A stretch of 51,772 nt of DNA from an uncultured Acidobacteriota bacterium (lineage in GTDB: Bacteria; Acidobacteriota; JAAYUB01). The notes under the pieces were generated by a model. That model saw only the letters and a program-made list of their open reading frames with translations, had not been told where the DNA came from and searched no databases. Of this stretch, positions 44,053-51,772 are shown piece by piece. The first letter of the stretch is position 1, and each line of letters begins with the position of its first letter. Both the position numbers and the translations under genes were made by a program. The stretch lies in NCBI GenBank assembly GCA_937925645.1, contig CALAMB010000035.1, positions 1 to 51,772 of the forward strand. The letters run 5' to 3'.

Positions 44053-46032
44053 TCAAGACAATTTGTCGTACAACTCCCGATAGCTTTCCCGGATGCTGAA
44101 TTCGGGCTTGAAGCTGGACGTCGTAATGAGGATCTCCTTGACGAACTGGCGGACGCGGTCCATGTCCTCGCGGCGGATGCGGCCCGCCGCCAGCGCCCGC
44201 TGAATGCCGCTGAGGACCGCCTGGCGCAGGCGCACGTTGCGGGCGAACCGGAAGCGGTCCACCATCTTGAAATAATCGTCCAGCGGGAAGAAGAGGGGCA
44301 GCACCTGGATGACCGCGGCCTGCACTTCAGACACTTCGAACCGCCTGGCGGCCAGGGTGCGCAAACGCAGCAGGACGTCCGCATGGCCGGCCAACCGGTC
44401 GAAGTACTGACCGGCCAGGACCGCGGCGCCGGCGCGCACCTCGAAGTACGGATCGGCCAGGCCGCGCCGGACCAGGCTCACGATCATGCCGTAATCCGCG
44501 TCCATCTCGCGGATGGCCGCCAGCACGTTCCGGCGGATGAATCCGTTACCGCTCTCGAAATAGCCATACAGGTCGGACACCTTGTCGGTTCGCTGCAACG
44601 CGCCGCACAGCTTGATGCCACGGTTGACAACCTGCCAGTCCGGTGACTTGAGGTCGGTTTCCGCCTGGATTCCGTAGTAGCGGCGGTAGAGGCTCCCGGG
44701 CGGCTCGGTGCGGAGGAAAGCCGCGAGCGCGTCGATCTGCTTCTGGATCTTCAGCCCATTGGGCAGATCGAATTCCAGCACGTAATCCACTTCCCGGCCT
44801 TCGAGGAGACGGCCCACGGTGTTGCAGATCCTCTCCTTGAAATCACGGATGAAGAACCGTCCCGCCTGCGCGCCCAGACTTGCCAGGCGGGCGGGATCCG
44901 CCATCAGCGCCAGCAGGAGGTCCAGAAATTCCCGGTGAACCACGTAATCGACGCCTTCCGGGCCCGGACGCTCAAAGCAGACCTCGCAGCCGCCGCGCTC
45001 CGCCAGGCTGATGGCGTTGAGTTCCTGGTGGTCGCCCGGCAAGCCGCGTTTGGGAATGACGATGGCCGGCTTCCCCAGCGCCGCCAGCTCGGCGAGAGTG
45101 CCGGCGCCGGCCCGGCTGACCACCAGGTCGGCGGCATGGAGGTAATCAACGATCTGGTGGAGATATGGCGTCAGGCGATATTCCAGTCGCCCGTCGGCGG
45201 AGCGCCCCGCCAGGCCATCCGTCCCGGAAACCGGCGCCAGAGCGATGCCGCCGCGGGCTTGCGCCAGCGCCCGGGTATCCGCCCAGGCGTCATATTCGCC
45301 GGCGGCCAGCCCCGCCGCGTGGACCAGCACGATCCGGCGTCCGCACCGGGCGAGTTCCGGCAGCGACTCGGCGATCAGGCGGTTGATGGAACGGGATCCC
45401 ATGGATCCGCCGTACGCCAGCAGCATCAGGGCGTCCGGAGATATGCCGAGGCGCGCGCGGATCGCCTCGCGGTCGGCGGCGGTCGTGAACACGTCCCGCA
45501 CGGGGTAGCCGGTGTAGACGCAGCGCTGGTTCCAGATGTAGTACGGCGTCTCGGGAAAACTGACCAGCACGGCGTGGGCGAACAACGAGGCGATCCGGTT
45601 CATGAGCCCTGGGTAGAGATTCTGTTCGTCCACCACCAGGCGGGACCGCACGAGGGGCCGCAGCAGGAACGACGCCAGGGTGATGGGCGCGCTGACGTAG
45701 CCGCCCGCGGCACTGATCAGTTGCGGACGGAACTTCAGCAGGATGGGGATGGATTGCAGGACGCCCCGCGTGATGCGGAAGAGCGCCCGGACCAGCGCGG
45801 CCGGCTGCAGGCCGCTCCACGGGGAGCTGTCGATGTAACGGATCGGCAGCCCGTGGGCCGGGACAATCCGTTCCTCGGCCCGGCCGCGGATCCCCACGTA
45901 CAGGACGTCGCCAACGGGGAACCGGCTCCGGAGAATCTCGAGGAGGGCCAGCGTGGGATACACGTGACCGCCGGTACCGCCGCCGGTCAACAGCACCTTC
46001 ATTGTTCCGGGATTTTTCTGTTGATCGCTCAT
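44053..46032 (-). CDS. MurG-like GT28 glycosyltransferase fused to a C-terminal HEAT-like domain
   Basis: This 659-residue protein has a complete MurG-type half (about 11-380): MKVLLTGGGTGGHVYPTLAL, SAAGGYVSAPITLA, VVDEQNLYPGLMNRI (HEQN in typical MurG is DEQN), LAYGGSMGSRSINRL and SRAGAGTLAELAALGKPAIV with DHQELNA. Typical MurG ends near 360. Here about 280 more residues follow, with helical repeats such as IRRNVLAAIREMD, FEVRAGAAVLAGQYFD, VSEVQAAVIQVLP and VRLRQAVLSGIQRAL, resembling HEAT repeats. It is followed by mraY and PBP1A, so it probably makes lipid II. The start at 46032 fits a promoter that ends near 46065; a longer ORF would begin within that promoter. Confidence 0.85.
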   Translation of the reverse strand: MSDQQKNPGTMKVLLTGGGTGGHVYPTLALLEILRSRFPVGDVLYVGIRGRAEERIVPAHGLPIRYIDSSPWSGLQPAALVRALFRITRGVLQSIPILLKFRPQLISAAGGYVSAPITLASFLLRPLVRSRLVVDEQNLYPGLMNRIASLFAHAVLVSFPETPYYIWNQRCVYTGYPVRDVFTTAADREAIRARLGISPDALMLLAYGGSMGSRSINRLIAESLPELARCGRRIVLVHAAGLAAGEYDAWADTRALAQARGGIALAPVSGTDGLAGRSADGRLEYRLTPYLHQIVDYLHAADLVVSRAGAGTLAELAALGKPAIVIPKRGLPGDHQELNAISLAERGGCEVCFERPGPEGVDYVVHREFLDLLLALMADPARLASLGAQAGRFFIRDFKERICNTVGRLLEGREVDYVLEFDLPNGLKIQKQIDALAAFLRTEPPGSLYRRYYGIQAETDLKSPDWQVVNRGIKLCGALQRTDKVSDLYGYFESGNGFIRRNVLAAIREMDADYGMIVSLVRRGLADPYFEVRAGAAVLAGQYFDRLAGHADVLLRLRTLAARRFEVSEVQAAVIQVLPLFFPLDDYFKMVDRFRFARNVRLRQAVLSGIQRALAAGRIRREDMDRVRQFVKEILITTSSFKPEFSIRESYRELYDKLS

Positions 46033-46069
46033 CCGTCCGCGCCGGACTGGAAAGTCTGTCACCGTCGCA

Positions 46070-46097
46070 AGATAACCCAAAGCGCCTTCCTTTGCAA
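46070..46097 (-). promoter_or_regulatory. Promoter for the MurG-like/mraY/pbp1A operon
   Basis: On the minus strand TTGCAA (46092-46097), a 16-base spacer and TTATCT (46070-46075), with predicted start near 46064, about 30 bases before the ATG at 46032. Confidence 0.45.
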
Positions 46098-46183
46098 CTG
46101 TGTTGCGGTGGCCGGCCGGCGCCTCCCGCCGGGCCGGTGCACGGGCTCGAAACGGAGTGGATAGTGACCGCTCAATATTTTAA

Positions 46184-46213
46184 TTGTCAAATCTTCAACG
46201 GAGACAGTACAAT
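46184..46213 (+). promoter_or_regulatory. Promoter for the nuo operon
   Basis: TTGTCA (46184-46189), an 18-base spacer and TACAAT (46208-46213). The predicted start near 46220 leaves a 30-base leader. That leader contains GGCCTGAGGCC, a small hairpin next to the nuoA start. Confidence 0.5.
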
Positions 46214-46249
46214 GGCCACCTGATTCACATTCGGCCTGAGGCCTTTGGC

Positions 46250-46609
46250 ATGACGGATTCAACTGCCATTTCGGTGCTGATTTACCTGGGGATCGTCGGC
46301 GGGCTGGTGGCGTTCATGATCGCCGGATCCGTCATGCTCGGCCCCCGCCGCCGGTCGTCCGTCAAGGACGAGCCGTTCGAATGCGGCATCGGCGACATTC
46401 AGCCATTCTCGGGCCGTTTCACCATCAAGTTCTACCTGGTCGCCCTGCTCTTTCTGCTGTTCGACGTGGAGATCGCCTTCCTGTATCCCTGGGCCACCGT
46501 TTTCAAGAAGCTCGGCGTGTTCGGCCTTGTCGAAATGGGCGTCTTTCTCGGCGTGGTGATCGCCGGCCTGGTTTTCGCCTGGAAAAAAGGAGCGCTGCAA
46601 TGGGATTGA
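46250..46609 (+). CDS. nuoA: NADH-quinone oxidoreductase subunit A
   Basis: This 119-residue membrane subunit of complex I has three transmembrane helices and the family core KDEPFECGIGDIQPFSGRF followed by KFYLVALLFLLFDVEIAFLY and PWA. The start ATG follows an in-frame upstream stretch without family sequence. The end overlaps nuoB by 10 bases. It is the first gene of a nuoA-B-C-D-E-F-G run in E. coli order with separate C and D. Confidence 0.96.
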   Translation: MTDSTAISVLIYLGIVGGLVAFMIAGSVMLGPRRRSSVKDEPFECGIGDIQPFSGRFTIKFYLVALLFLLFDVEIAFLYPWATVFKKLGVFGLVEMGVFLGVVIAGLVFAWKKGALQWD

Positions 46610-47088
46610 AACAGGTCGTCACCCGCGTCTTCGGTGACGACAGCTTCATCACCACGAAACTGGATGCCGCCATCGGCTGGTCGCGGAAGTATTCGCTGTT
46701 CATGTACCCGTTCGTCACCGCCTGCTGCGGCATGGAATACATGTCGGTGTCGAGCTCCCACTACGACCTGGACCGCTTCGGCGCGGCGTTCCCCCGATTC
46801 TCCCCCCGCCAGGCCGACGTGCTCATCGTCGTGGGCACCATTTCCCACAAGATCGCGCCCGTGCTCACCCGGGTCTACGAACAGATGACCGAACCGAAGT
46901 GGGTGATCGCGTTCGGCGTCTGCACGTGCACCGGGGGCTTCTACGACAACTACGCCACGGTCCAGGGGATCGACACCCTCATCCCCGTCGACATTTACAT
47001 CCCGGGCTGTCCGCCCCGTCCCGAAACCGTCATCCAGGGCATCATGATGCTGCAGGAAAAGATCCAAAAGCAGAAGCAGGAGTACTGA
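46600..47088 (+). CDS. nuoB: NADH-quinone oxidoreductase subunit B
   Basis: This 162-residue subunit carries the terminal N2 [4Fe-4S] cluster that hands electrons to quinone. Cluster cysteines are in TACCGMEYM (tandem pair), FGVCTCTGGFYDNY and PGCPPRPE. The ATG lies within the nuoA end, with AAAAGGAGCG before it. Confidence 0.97.
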   Translation: MGLKQVVTRVFGDDSFITTKLDAAIGWSRKYSLFMYPFVTACCGMEYMSVSSSHYDLDRFGAAFPRFSPRQADVLIVVGTISHKIAPVLTRVYEQMTEPKWVIAFGVCTCTGGFYDNYATVQGIDTLIPVDIYIPGCPPRPETVIQGIMMLQEKIQKQKQEY

Positions 47089-47090
47089 GC

Positions 47091-47567
47091 ATGGGTCGCG
47101 CCACCGATATTCTCCGCGCCCGGTTCGCCGACCTCTTCCTCGACGCCCACGAACAGCACGGCGACGAGACCGTCGTGTTCCGCCCGGAGGGGATCGTGGC
47201 GATCGCCACCTTCCTCCGGTCCGACGCCGAACTCCAGTTCAACGTCCTGATGGACGTGACCGCCGTCGACTACCCCGGCCGGTCGCCCCGTTTCGAGGTG
47301 GTGTACCACTTCTATTCCCTGCCCCGCCGGGCCCGCTTGCGCGTCAAGCTCCCGGTGCCCGAGGATCAACCCGCGGTGGATTCCCTGACCCCGCTCTGGA
47401 AGAGCGCCAACTGGTACGAGCGGGAGGTCTGGGACATGTTCGGCATCCGCTTCCAGGGCCATCCGAACCTGAAGCGGATCCTCATGTACGAGAGTTTCGA
47501 GGGGCATCCGCTCCGCAAAGACTACCCGATCAAGAAGCGCCAGCCGCTGATCGGACCCATGAACTGA
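47091..47567 (+). CDS. nuoC: NADH-quinone oxidoreductase subunit C
   Basis: This 158-residue hydrophilic subunit of the connecting arm has the 30-kDa subunit signature WYEREVWDMFGIRFQGHPNL, then LMYESFEGHPLRKDYP. It starts two bases after the nuoB stop and is followed six bases later by nuoD; C and D are separate genes, unlike the E. coli fusion. Confidence 0.96.
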   Translation: MGRATDILRARFADLFLDAHEQHGDETVVFRPEGIVAIATFLRSDAELQFNVLMDVTAVDYPGRSPRFEVVYHFYSLPRRARLRVKLPVPEDQPAVDSLTPLWKSANWYEREVWDMFGIRFQGHPNLKRILMYESFEGHPLRKDYPIKKRQPLIGPMN

Positions 47568-47573
47568 GGCCCC

Positions 47574-48968
47574 ATGGCGGACGACATGAGCCAGGATCCC
47601 GAACTCGAACGCCGCGACGACCCGGCGGCGGCCCCAGCCGAGGATGACGTCGACGCCCGCCGGATGGTGATCAACATCGGCCCGTCGCATCCGGCGATGC
47701 ACGGCATCATCCGCATCGTCACCGAGCTTGAGGGGGAGACGGTCCGCCAGGCCGACATCGAGATCGGCTACCTTCACCGGGCCTTCGAAAAGAGCGCCGA
47801 GCACGTGGGCTGGAACGGCGTCATGCCGTATACCGACCGGCTCAATTACGTCTCGCCCCTGATCAACAACTTCGGCTACTGCATGGCCGTGGAGAAACTG
47901 ATGGGGATCCACCCGCCGGAACGGGCGGAGTACATCCGCACCATCATGGCCGAACTGTCCCGTGTCGGCGACCACCTGACCTGCGTCGGGGCCTCGGCCA
48001 TGGAGCTGAACGCCTTCACCGCGTTCCTGTACTTCATGGCCGCCCGCGAACTCGTCTACGAGCTGGTGGAAGACGTCACCGGCGCCCGGATCACCGTCGC
48101 CTACGGCCGGGTGGGCGGTGTCCGGGCCGACCTGCCCGAGGGATTTGTTCCCAAGGCGCTCGGTTTCTTCAAGACCATCAGGCAGAACATCGCCGAGGTG
48201 CACGGCCTCCTGACCCGGAACCGGATCTTTTTCGACCGGATGCGCGACACCGGCGCAATCAGCGCGGCGGACGCCCTCGATTACGGCATCATGGGCCCGT
48301 TCCTGCGCGGCACCGGGGTCGCTCACGACCTGCGCAAGGCCGAACCGTACCACATGTACTCCCGGATGGAGTTCGACGTCCCCACCGGCACGCAGGGTGA
48401 CAACTACGACCGCTACCTCGTCCGCATGGAGGAGATGGAGCAGAGTCTGCGCATCTGCGAGCAGTGCTTCAAACAGATGGAGCCGGGCGCCCACCAGTCG
48501 GCCATTCCGCCCGAGTACATCGACGCCGACCAGATGGTGGACGGCGCCAAGCACGCCCGAACCGAGATGCTGATCGACCGGGAAGCCCGGCTCAGCCCGA
48601 ACCTGGAGGGCCAGGAGCATCGCCACAAGCGCCGGGTGATCGCCGACGACAAAGCCGCGGCCATGCCGTCACTGGGCAAGACCTACAGCAACATCGAATC
48701 GATGATGAACCACTTCATGCTCGTCATGAACTGCCACGGCATCCGCCCGCCCGCCGGCGAGGCGTACGCCGCGGTGGAGGGCGCCAACGGTGAGCTGGGG
48801 TTCTACGTGGTGAGCGACGGCTCGGGCTACCCGTACCGGGTCCGGGTGCATCCGCCCTGTTTCCCGATTCTGGCCTCGCTGGAGCAGGTCCTGGTGGGCG
48901 GCATGGTGGCCGACATCATCGCCACCTTCGGCAGCGTCAACATGATCGGCGGGGAGTTGGACCGATGA
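47574..48968 (+). CDS. nuoD: NADH-quinone oxidoreductase subunit D
   Basis: This 464-residue 49-kDa subunit helps form the quinone site. It shows INIGPSHPAMHGIIRIV, DIEIGYLHRAFEKSAEH, DRLNYVSP, AELSRVGDHL and ends IGGELDR, as in the family. It is longer than the usual ~400-420 residues: an acidic N-terminal tail of about 28 residues, plus a charged insert near 310-360 (DADQMVDGAKHARTEML, then LSPNLEGQEHRHKRR) before NHFMLVMNCHGIRPPAGE. The insert may be lineage-specific. Confidence 0.95.
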   Translation: MADDMSQDPELERRDDPAAAPAEDDVDARRMVINIGPSHPAMHGIIRIVTELEGETVRQADIEIGYLHRAFEKSAEHVGWNGVMPYTDRLNYVSPLINNFGYCMAVEKLMGIHPPERAEYIRTIMAELSRVGDHLTCVGASAMELNAFTAFLYFMAARELVYELVEDVTGARITVAYGRVGGVRADLPEGFVPKALGFFKTIRQNIAEVHGLLTRNRIFFDRMRDTGAISAADALDYGIMGPFLRGTGVAHDLRKAEPYHMYSRMEFDVPTGTQGDNYDRYLVRMEEMEQSLRICEQCFKQMEPGAHQSAIPPEYIDADQMVDGAKHARTEMLIDREARLSPNLEGQEHRHKRRVIADDKAAAMPSLGKTYSNIESMMNHFMLVMNCHGIRPPAGEAYAAVEGANGELGFYVVSDGSGYPYRVRVHPPCFPILASLEQVLVGGMVADIIATFGSVNMIGGELDR

Positions 48969-49007
48969 ACCGCCCGAATGCCGGCTGGAACGCGCGAGGA
49001 TGACGCC

Positions 49008-49475
49008 ATGGAGCTATCGGAGCAGCTGAAGCAGACACTCGACGCGCTCAAGCGACAGTTCCCCCACGGGCTGAGCGTCCTGATGCCCGCGCTGCACGCC
49101 GTCCAGGCGGAGCACGGCCACATCCCGCCGGAACTGGAGGAGCCGCTCGGCGCCTACCTGGGCATCCCCGCGGAGATCGTCCACGAAGTGAGCACCTTCT
49201 ACTTCATGTTCAACAACCGGCCGGTGGGCCGCCACCACATTTACATCTGCGGCAACCTGTCCTGCTGGCTGCGTGGCGCCGAGACACTGCGCGACCATCT
49301 GGCCGCCCGGCTGGGCATCCAGCCGGGCGAAACGACCCCCGACGGCCGGTTCACCCTGTCGGTGGTCGAATGCCTCGGCATGTGCGACCACGCACCGGTC
49401 ATGCTGCTGGACGGCGAGTTCCATCCGGACCTGACGGTTGAACGGATCGACCACATTCTGGGCGGCCTGACGTAG
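49008..49475 (+). CDS. nuoE: NADH-quinone oxidoreductase subunit E
   Basis: This 155-residue thioredoxin-like subunit carries the N1a [2Fe-2S] cluster, with cysteines in CGNLSCWLRG and ECLGMCDHAP. An N-terminal helical bundle (LKQTLDALKRQF) precedes the fold. The ATG at 49008 lies 39 bases after nuoD. A few upstream in-frame codons were not used because they lack family sequence. Confidence 0.95.
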   Translation: MELSEQLKQTLDALKRQFPHGLSVLMPALHAVQAEHGHIPPELEEPLGAYLGIPAEIVHEVSTFYFMFNNRPVGRHHIYICGNLSCWLRGAETLRDHLAARLGIQPGETTPDGRFTLSVVECLGMCDHAPVMLLDGEFHPDLTVERIDHILGGLT

Positions 49476-49481
49476 AGCACC

Positions 49482-50759
49482 ATGAGTGAACGCATCCTGA
49501 GCAAGCGCTTCGAGATCGAAAACTCCCACACCCTCCCGGTCTACGAGTCCACCGGCGGCTACGCGACCGCGCGGCGGGTGCTGCGCGAACTCACGCCCGC
49601 CCAGGTGACCGACGAGGTGAAGAAGTCGAACCTGCGCGGCCGCGGCGGCGCCGGCTTCCCCACCGGCCAGAAATGGTCGTTCATCCCGAAAGATACCGGC
49701 CGGCCGGTGTACCTGTGCGTCAACGCCGACGAGAGCGAGCCGGGCACTTTCAAGGACCGGCACATCATGGAGAAGGATCCCCACCTGCTGCTGGAAGGGA
49801 TCATCCTCTCCGCCTACGCCATCGGCTGCCACCAGGCCTACATTTACATCCGCGGCGAATACATTCCCCAAATCCGCCGGCTGCAGGACGCCATCCAGGC
49901 GGCCTACGGCCGGGGCTGCCTTGGCCGGCGGATCCTCGGCAGCGGATTCGACCTCGACGTGGCGCTGTACACCGGCGCCGGCGCCTATATCTGCGGCGAG
50001 GAAACCGCGCTGCTGGAATCGCTGGAAGGCAAGAAAGGATATCCGCGCCTGAAACCGCCCTTCCCCGCGGTGGTGGGCCTGTACGGCTGTCCAACCATCA
50101 TCAACAATGTCGAGACGCTGGCCAGCGTGCCCGCGATCATGGAGGAGGGCGGCGACTGGTTCGCCGCCCTCGGCACCCCCCGGAACGGGGGCACCCGCCT
50201 CTTCGGGGTGAGCGGCCACGTGGTCCGGCCGGGCATCTACGAGCAGCCCATGGGCTACTCGCTCAAACGGCTGATCTTCGAGGATGCCGGCGGCATTATT
50301 GACAGGCGCGCCCTCAAGGCGGTCATCCCCGGCGGCTCGTCGGTGCCGGTCCTGCGCGCCGATGAGATCGACATCGCCCTCGACTTCGAAAGCGTCGCCG
50401 CCGCCGGCTCCATGCTGGGCTCGGCCGGCGTGATCGTCATGCACGACGGCACCTGCATGGTCCGGGCGCTGCAGCGCCTCATCCATTTCTACAAGGACGA
50501 GTCGTGCGGCCAGTGCTCGCCGTGCCGCGAGGGCACCGGCTGGCTGCTCAAGATCGTCAACCGGATCATCCGCGGCGACGGCCGCCCCGAGGACGTCGAC
50601 GTGATGCGCGACGTCGCCGAGGGAATCCTGGGGAACACGATCTGCCCGCTGGGCGACGCCGCGGCCCTGCCGGTGATCAGCTTCGTGACGAAATTCCGCG
50701 ATGAGTTCGAATACTTCGTCCAGCACAAGCGATCCGCGGTGCTGGCTCCGGTTGGATAG
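49482..50759 (+). CDS. nuoF: NADH-quinone oxidoreductase subunit F
   Basis: This 425-residue NADH- and FMN-binding subunit has the NADH/FMN loops RGRGGAGFPTGQKW and NADESEPGTFKDRH, then GAGAYICGEETALLESLEG, and the N3 [4Fe-4S] ligands ESCGQCSPCREGTGW plus a later Cys in NTICPLGD. It starts six bases after nuoE and is followed two bases later by nuoG. Confidence 0.97.
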   Translation: MSERILSKRFEIENSHTLPVYESTGGYATARRVLRELTPAQVTDEVKKSNLRGRGGAGFPTGQKWSFIPKDTGRPVYLCVNADESEPGTFKDRHIMEKDPHLLLEGIILSAYAIGCHQAYIYIRGEYIPQIRRLQDAIQAAYGRGCLGRRILGSGFDLDVALYTGAGAYICGEETALLESLEGKKGYPRLKPPFPAVVGLYGCPTIINNVETLASVPAIMEEGGDWFAALGTPRNGGTRLFGVSGHVVRPGIYEQPMGYSLKRLIFEDAGGIIDRRALKAVIPGGSSVPVLRADEIDIALDFESVAAAGSMLGSAGVIVMHDGTCMVRALQRLIHFYKDESCGQCSPCREGTGWLLKIVNRIIRGDGRPEDVDVMRDVAEGILGNTICPLGDAAALPVISFVTKFRDEFEYFVQHKRSAVLAPVG

Positions 50760-50761
50760 CC

Positions 50762-51772
50762 ATGGACACGGTCACCGTCACCATCAACGGACGCACCATC
50801 GAGGCCCGGGCCGGCCAATCGATCCTCCAGACCGCCCTGGACAACGGCATCCACATCCCCCACTACTGCTACCACCCGGGCCTGTCCGTCGCGGGCAACT
50901 GCCGAATGTGTCTCGTGGAGATCGAGGGCGTGCCGAAGCTGCAGATCGCCTGCGGCACGCCGGTGCGCGACGGCATGGTGGTCTGGTCGGACAACGACCG
51001 CGTCCGCCAGGCGGTCCGCCACGTGCTCGAGTTCCTTCTCATCAACCATCCGGTGGATTGTCCCGTCTGCGACCAGGCCGGCGAGTGCGGCCTCCAGGAG
51101 TACTACATGCTGGTGGGCCGGTACGACAGCCGGTTCGCCGAAAACAAGGTGGTCAAGCACAAGAAAGCCACCCCCATCGGCCGCTGGGTGATGCTGGACC
51201 AGGAACGCTGCATCCTCTGCTCGCGCTGCGTGCGCTTCACCCGCGAAATCACCCGGACGAACGAGATGGCGATTTTCAACCGCGGCGACCACGCCGAGAT
51301 CGACGTCTTCCCCGGCCGAGAACTCCACAACCGGTACTCCGCCAATATCGTGGACATCTGCCCCGTCGGGGCGCTGACCTGCCGGGATTTCCGGTTCCGC
51401 TGCCGCGTCTGGTACCTGAAGCAGGCGCCGTCGATCTGCCCCGGGTGCGCCCGCGGCTGTAACATCGCCATCCACTACAATCCCGAGCGGCCGCACCACG
51501 CCGAGGGCCGCCGCATCCTGCGGTTCAAGCCGCGGCCGAATCCTCACGTCAACGCGTTCTGGTTGTGCGATGACGGCCGGTACGGCTATCCGTTCATCGA
51601 CGACCGCCGCCTGCGCTATGCCACGTTGCGCGAGGAGGGCGCCGTCCGCCAGTTGTATTTGAAGGATGCGCTGGACCGGTTGGCCGACTGGCTGCGGACC
51701 GCCCTCGCCGGACGGACCGCGTACATCCTGTCGGCGGACGCATCCAACGAGGAACTGTTCGCCGCCCGCAAG
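50762..51772 (+). CDS. nuoG: NADH-quinone oxidoreductase subunit G, 3' end beyond window
   Basis: The first 337 residues of the large iron-sulfur subunit are present. The N-terminal ferredoxin domain (HYCYHPGLSVAGNCRMC) is followed by HPVDCPVCDQAGECGLQ, the His-Cys3 and [4Fe-4S] ligands in ERCILCSRCVRF and NIVDICPVGALT, then a molybdopterin-like part with ICPGCARGCNI and FWLCDDGRYGYPF. The ATG is two bases after nuoF. The frame is open to the last base of the window. Confidence 0.95.
   Translation, partial: MDTVTVTINGRTIEARAGQSILQTALDNGIHIPHYCYHPGLSVAGNCRMCLVEIEGVPKLQIACGTPVRDGMVVWSDNDRVRQAVRHVLEFLLINHPVDCPVCDQAGECGLQEYYMLVGRYDSRFAENKVVKHKKATPIGRWVMLDQERCILCSRCVRFTREITRTNEMAIFNRGDHAEIDVFPGRELHNRYSANIVDICPVGALTCRDFRFRCRVWYLKQAPSICPGCARGCNIAIHYNPERPHHAEGRRILRFKPRPNPHVNAFWLCDDGRYGYPFIDDRRLRYATLREEGAVRQLYLKDALDRLADWLRTALAGRTAYILSADASNEELFAARK

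Noticed and set aside
43984..44384. An N-terminal extension of about 127 residues on MraY.
   Set aside because: The extra sequence is Arg/Ser-rich low complexity and lies over the end of the MurG-like gene; MraY begins naturally at 44003.
46995..48626. A 543-codon minus-strand frame opposite nuoC and nuoD.
   Set aside because: nuoC and nuoD are canonical on the plus strand; the antisense frame is Val/Asp/His-rich without homology.

Overview
The window is about 52 kb of GC-rich bacterial chromosome from a diderm. The evidence for an outer membrane is indirect: lipoproteins, a C-terminal-lysine lipoprotein next to L,D-transpeptidases, and a YceI protein. The gene set (split glycine decarboxylase gcvPA/gcvPB, archaeal-type class I aldolase, nuoABCDEFG, and many GT-C membrane glycosyltransferases with YfhO-family proteins) suggests Acidobacteriota or a neighbouring phylum. 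No rRNA or universal marker tree is available here, so that placement is inference.

Layout. (1) 1-3500, accessory: an N-terminally truncated RHS protein with a C-terminal AHH-type nuclease-like tip, an overlapping AT-rich double-CxxCG immunity-like gene, and decayed pieces of a second RHS gene. (2) 3493-7292, minus strand: YceI protein, gamma-glutamyltransferase-family enzyme and an NtrC/NtrX-type sigma-54 activator. (3) 7400-10946, plus strand: a strongly expressed-looking alanine-rich lipoprotein ending in Arg-Lys, a textbook terminator, two overlapping L,D-transpeptidases and another lipoprotein. (4) 10936-25255: a membrane glycosylation island with two YfhO proteins on the minus strand, and on the plus strand an STT3-like protein, two GT39-like proteins, a polyprenyl-phosphate GT2, ispD, an unknown coiled-coil protein and a radical SAM/SPASM protein. 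(5) 25364-31078, minus strand: a compact operon with polyphosphate character: Ppx/GppA, two tandem thymidylate-kinase-like proteins (one with a substituted Walker A lysine), a small basic protein, a metallophosphoesterase and a CYTH-CHAD protein. (6) 31194-38367, minus strand: class I aldolase, an HExxH peptidase and the gcvT-H-PA-PB operon with its terminator. (7) 38450-46032, minus strand: tsaD, mtnA, a class A penicillin-binding protein, mraY and a MurG-like transferase carrying a large C-terminal HEAT-like extension. (8) 46250 to the end, plus strand: nuoABCDEF and the start of nuoG, divergent from the MurG-like gene.

How the parts may work together. The lipoprotein and L,D-transpeptidases could form a Braun-lipoprotein-like tether of outer membrane to peptidoglycan. 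The GT2 enzyme would charge polyprenyl phosphate with sugar for the GT-C enzymes around it. MraY, the MurG-like protein and PBP1A would carry out lipid-linked peptidoglycan synthesis from one transcript. The Ppx/CHAD/kinase operon would act on or near polyphosphate. Most promising as undescribed biology are the kinase/pseudokinase pair in the polyphosphate operon, the MurG-HEAT fusion, the lipoprotein/L,D-transpeptidase module, and the RHS toxin paired with a double-CxxCG immunity protein.
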